This document shows, piece after piece, positions 61,178-64,000 of a stretch of 64,000 nucleotides of DNA. Where the stretch lies: assembly GCA_019753235.1 (NCBI GenBank), contig JAIELF010000028.1, positions 1 to 64,000 on the forward strand. Direction: 5' to 3'. The notes beneath the pieces are model-generated. The model saw nothing but the letters and a program-made list of their open reading frames with translations, was not told the origin of the DNA and made no database searches. Within the stretch, counting starts at the first letter, position 1. Each line of letters begins with the position of its first letter. A program made the translations under genes and the position numbers. The stretch is from a bacterium. Lineage in GTDB: Bacteria; Planctomycetota; Planctomycetia; Kolteriales; Kolteriaceae.

Positions 61178-62679
61178 ATCGAATCATCGGGGCTTTGTCG
61201 CTTTTACTTGTCTCGACAGCCACCGTGTCGGCCGAACCGGCAGCGGTAAAGCTGCGCATTGGATGTAAGGCCTTCACAGAAAGTGTGATCGTCGGTGAGT
61301 TGGTGCGTCAGCTTGCCGAGAGTGCCGGCACGCGAGCTCAATTGATTGAGTTGGGGGGAACGCAGGTCGTTTGGCGGGCTCTGTTGGCGGGAGAGATCGA
61401 TATCTATCCCGAGTATACCGGCACGCTGCTGAAAGAAATCCTGGCGTCCGAAGCGACCGCCACCAGCGAAGAAGTCCAGCGAATACTGGCCCATCGAGGA
61501 CTGCGGGCCACTCGCTCTCTTGGTTTCGTCAACAATTACGTGATTGGTGTCTCTGCCGAGCTAGCCGCCAAGCATGCCCTGACGAAGATCTCTGATCTCC
61601 GGGATCATCCGGAGCTTCGTCTGGGCTTTTCCAATGAGTTCCTTCGGCGGGACGATGGTTGGCCTGCCTTGCGTTCGCACTATCAACTTCGTCAGCGTGA
61701 TGTTCGCGGACTCGATCATGATCTCGCCTACCGGGCGCTGGCCGACGGACAGATTGATGCAACCGACTTTTACTCAACCGATGGTAAGCTCCGTCGATAC
61801 TCGTTCGCCATGCTGACCGACGACGCTCATTTCTTCCCCGTTTATGAGGCGATCCTTCTCTATCGCGAAGAGGTCAACGAGAAGTACCCGCAGGCCTGGA
61901 GCGCGATCGCTCGGCTCGAAGGATCTCTTGACGAAGCGACGATGATCAATCTCAACGGGAAGGTGGATGTCGAATCGACTCGACCTCGGCGAGTCGCGGC
62001 CGATTACCTGGAAAGTCGCTTTCAAATCATGAGAAGCGAGAGCGACGAGTCGGCATGGGAGATTCTTCGTCGCAACGGCCTGGTCCATTTGCGGTTGGTG
62101 GCACTCTCTTTGTGTTTGGCGATTCTGGTAGCGGTGCCGTTGGGGATCCTGGCGGCCAAGTGGGAACGCGTCGGCCAAGCGATTCTCGCGGTCGTTGGCC
62201 TCTTTCAGACGATCCCATCGATCGTCCTTTTGGTTCTGTTGATTCCGCTCTTAGGAGTCGGCGATCGTCCTGCGATCTTTGCCCTATTCATTTACAGCTT
62301 GTTGCCGATCGTTCGGAATACGTACGCCGGTCTGCGCGATGTTCCTCGATCATTGTTGGAGTCGGCCGAGGCTGTCGGCTTACCGGCACTGGCTCGGTTG
62401 CGACGTGTTGAATTGCCGCTGGCGGCGCGGTCGGTCCTAGCTGGGATCAAGACGGCAGCCGTGATCAATGTCGGAACGGCAACGTTGGGTGGATTGATCG
62501 GCGCGGGCGGGTTCGGCGATCCGATCTTTCAAGGCCTGCGGGCGTTCGACCCAGCTCTCATGATCTGGCAAGGAGCCGTCCCCACCGCCGTTCTCTCCCT
62601 GGCGGTGCTAGGCATCTTCGAGGTGATCGAAAGATTCTGCGTTCCCAAGGGACTAAGACTTCGCCCCTCCTCCACCTAG
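61174..62679 (+). CDS. glycine betaine/choline-type ABC transporter, fused substrate-binding protein and permease
   Basis: 501 residues from ATG 61174 (overlapping the ATPase stop). N-terminal signal peptide, then the periplasmic OpuAC/OsmX-type binding domain (about 25-290): GCKAFTESVIVGELV, DIYPEYTGT, LGFSNEFLRRDDGW, DLAYRALADGQIDATDFYSTDGK, ending VAADYLESR. The permease (about 300-490) has five to six helices, beginning LRLVALSLCLAILVAVPLGIL, and the EAA loop ESAEAVGLPALARLRRVELPLAARSVLAG. Binding domain N-terminal and permease C-terminal is the order of OpuF-type fusions, opposite to lactococcal OpuABC. Substrate presumably a compatible solute. Confidence 0.93.
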   Translation: MNRIIGALSLLLVSTATVSAEPAAVKLRIGCKAFTESVIVGELVRQLAESAGTRAQLIELGGTQVVWRALLAGEIDIYPEYTGTLLKEILASEATATSEEVQRILAHRGLRATRSLGFVNNYVIGVSAELAAKHALTKISDLRDHPELRLGFSNEFLRRDDGWPALRSHYQLRQRDVRGLDHDLAYRALADGQIDATDFYSTDGKLRRYSFAMLTDDAHFFPVYEAILLYREEVNEKYPQAWSAIARLEGSLDEATMINLNGKVDVESTRPRRVAADYLESRFQIMRSESDESAWEILRRNGLVHLRLVALSLCLAILVAVPLGILAAKWERVGQAILAVVGLFQTIPSIVLLVLLIPLLGVGDRPAIFALFIYSLLPIVRNTYAGLRDVPRSLLESAEAVGLPALARLRRVELPLAARSVLAGIKTAAVINVGTATLGGLIGAGGFGDPIFQGLRAFDPALMIWQGAVPTAVLSLAVLGIFEVIERFCVPKGLRLRPSST

Positions 62680-62792
62680 AAAACGACTTGGAGGTCGCTG
62701 GACAAGAGTTGCTTGACGGGCCGACCTCGTTCCACGAAAGTATGCTGAAAGAAAGTGTTCGGTATCGACCTGGGCAAGGAACAAGCAAGACC

Positions 62793-64000
62793 ATGAAACG
62801 ATGCGACGTGATGACGACCCTGGTTCTCCTGGCAAGCGCGAGTGTCGGCTGGGCCGATCATTGGCCAACTTGGCGCGGCCCTTCGGGGGACGGCATCTCG
62901 ACCGAAACCGGGTTGGCGACGACCTGGGACGGCCCCAAGAGTGCCCGATGGCGGCTTGAACTCCCCGGACCAGGAGGCTCCACGCCCGTGATCTGGGGTG
63001 ACAAGATCTTCTTGACCTCGGCCGACAAGGGGAATCTTGTCCTGTTGGCGGCCGATACCAATGGGAAGCTTCTCTGGAAAGAAGTTGTCTCATCAGGAGA
63101 TCAACCCGTTCGCGGCGACGAAGGGAACATGGCGAGCCCCTCGCCCGTGACCGATGGAAAACATGTCTGGGCGATGTTCGGCAACGCTAAGTTGACGTGT
63201 CGAGACTTCACAGGCAAGGACGTCTGGACGGTCGATCTTCAGGAAAGGTACGGCAAGTTCGACATCGCCTTTGGTGTCACATCGACGCCGATCCTTCACG
63301 GCGACCACCTTTATTTGCAGTGCATGTACACCGGGGCTAGCTATATCCTCTGCCTCGACAGCAAAACCGGTAAAGAGATTTGGAAACATGACAGACCCAG
63401 CGACGCGATCGAAGAATGCGAACACTCTTACGCTTCTCCCTTTCTTTATCGCGATGCCAAGCACGAGTATCTGTTGGCTCATGGAGCAGACTACATCAGC
63501 GCCCATCAACTTTCTGATGGAGCAGAGATCTTTCGCTGTGGCGGCCTGAACGGTAAAGAGAAAGCTTACAATCCGACGCTCCGCTTCGTGTCGTCACCCG
63601 TGGGGGGGGAGGGATTGATCGTCGTCCCTTCGGCAAAGAAGGGACCCGTTTTGGGGCTCTCGCCCGAGGCAAAAGGGAATATCACCGCAACCGACGAGGG
63701 ACACCTTTGGCGACTTCCCAACAACACGCCGGACGTTCCCTCCCCGCTTATTCATGAGGGGATCGTCTATCTATGCAGTGAAGATGGCGTGTTGACGACG
63801 CTCGATGCGAAGACGGGCAAGCAGATCTATCGCGAGCGGATCGAACCAGGCCGTTACCGCGCGTCCCCTCTTTTTGCCGACGGCAAGATCTACTTCGTGT
63901 CCCGAAAGGGGACGGTCTATGTCGTGCAAGCGGGCCGCGAGTTCAAGCTTCTAGCGAAGAACGCGATGGACGAAGAAGTCTCTTCTTCATTGGCCGTTGC
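62793..64000 (+). CDS. PQQ-like beta-propeller secreted protein (truncated by window end)
   Basis: Open from ATG 62793 to the right edge, at least 402 residues. Signal peptide to about residue 22 (SVGWA-DHW). Blades of the quinoprotein propeller: WPTWRGPSGDGIS, GSTPVIWGDKIFLTSAD, CLDSKTGKEIWKH, SYASPFLYRDAKHEYLLAHG, TTLDAKTGKQIYRER and ASPLFADGKIYFVSRKGTVYVVQAG. The WRGP..DG motif is typical of planctomycete outer membrane or periplasmic PQQ-repeat proteins that lack a proven cofactor. The C-terminus is missing, so further domains are possible. Confidence 0.9.
   Translation, partial: MKRCDVMTTLVLLASASVGWADHWPTWRGPSGDGISTETGLATTWDGPKSARWRLELPGPGGSTPVIWGDKIFLTSADKGNLVLLAADTNGKLLWKEVVSSGDQPVRGDEGNMASPSPVTDGKHVWAMFGNAKLTCRDFTGKDVWTVDLQERYGKFDIAFGVTSTPILHGDHLYLQCMYTGASYILCLDSKTGKEIWKHDRPSDAIEECEHSYASPFLYRDAKHEYLLAHGADYISAHQLSDGAEIFRCGGLNGKEKAYNPTLRFVSSPVGGEGLIVVPSAKKGPVLGLSPEAKGNITATDEGHLWRLPNNTPDVPSPLIHEGIVYLCSEDGVLTTLDAKTGKQIYRERIEPGRYRASPLFADGKIYFVSRKGTVYVVQAGREFKLLAKNAMDEEVSSSLAV

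Noticed and set aside
1..64000. tRNA, rRNA, CRISPR arrays, transposons, prophage
   Set aside because: I read for cloverleaf-like sequences, direct-repeat arrays and transposase motifs and saw none. A covariance-model search would be decisive.

Overview
The window reads as chromosomal DNA of a planctomycete (Planctomycetota; genus not assigned). The evidence is the gene content: a PVC-type large secreted dehydrogenase/HEAT/cytochrome c protein, a DUF1080 protein, a DUF6677-like membrane protein, PEP-CTERM-tailed secreted proteins, three differently built Ser/Thr kinases, and PQQ-propeller proteins. The sequence is moderately GC-rich, densely coded on both strands and organised in short operons. 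GTG and TTG starts are common and Shine-Dalgarno boxes are often clear. I saw no rRNA, tRNA, CRISPR array, transposase or phage gene.

Layout. 1-8 kb: the 3' end of an EF-hand protein, a leftward pair (membrane-anchored tyrosine phosphatase plus a large secreted protein), then a rightward molybdenum hydroxylase operon (FAD, 2Fe-2S and Mo subunits plus a MoaD-like sulfur carrier). 8-14 kb: a sigma-54 activator without a receiver domain overlapping tilS, a Ser/Thr kinase, and aroC with a terminator. 14-20.5 kb: two paralogous PEP-CTERM proteins, a redoxin/cytochrome c/copper monooxygenase fusion, and small membrane or disordered proteins. 20.5-26 kb: the large PVC heme protein, a PLP enzyme of the cysteine-desulfurase-like family that lacks the catalytic Cys, and an outer-membrane barrel. 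26-32 kb: rpmF-plsX (ribosome and phospholipid), a lipoprotein, and the isoprenoid pair ispA-dxs. 32-42.4 kb: a SNF2 helicase, a six-TM Ser/Thr kinase, and a complete four-gene peptide ABC importer resembling YejABEF. 42.4-48.3 kb: trpE, a third kinase, a rhodanese-fold lipoprotein with larB, DUF2256, DUF1499 and a saccharopine-dehydrogenase-like reductase. 48.5-59.3 kb: a membrane PQQ propeller, a secreted EEP nuclease/phosphatase with a PEP-CTERM-like tail, a Rieske oxygenase, an acetoacetate-decarboxylase-like protein, a CocE-type hydrolase, transaldolase with a terminator, DUF1080 and YqgE. 59.5-64 kb: a lysophospholipase-like hydrolase, a glycine-betaine/choline-type ABC importer with fused binding protein and permease, and the start of another PQQ propeller.

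The genes mix housekeeping (tilS, aroC, trpE, rpmF, plsX, dxs, ispA, tal, yqgE family) with secreted and envelope proteins typical of the phylum. I found no obvious defence island or mobile region. The least ordinary items are: the hairpin that buries the ribosome-binding site of the Cys-less PLP enzyme; the exported tyrosine phosphatase with an Ig-like tail and its large unknown partner; the 17-bp tandem repeats between that pair and the molybdenum hydroxylase operon; the degenerate rhodanese next to larB; the duplicated PEP-CTERM family; and the triple-domain redox fusion.
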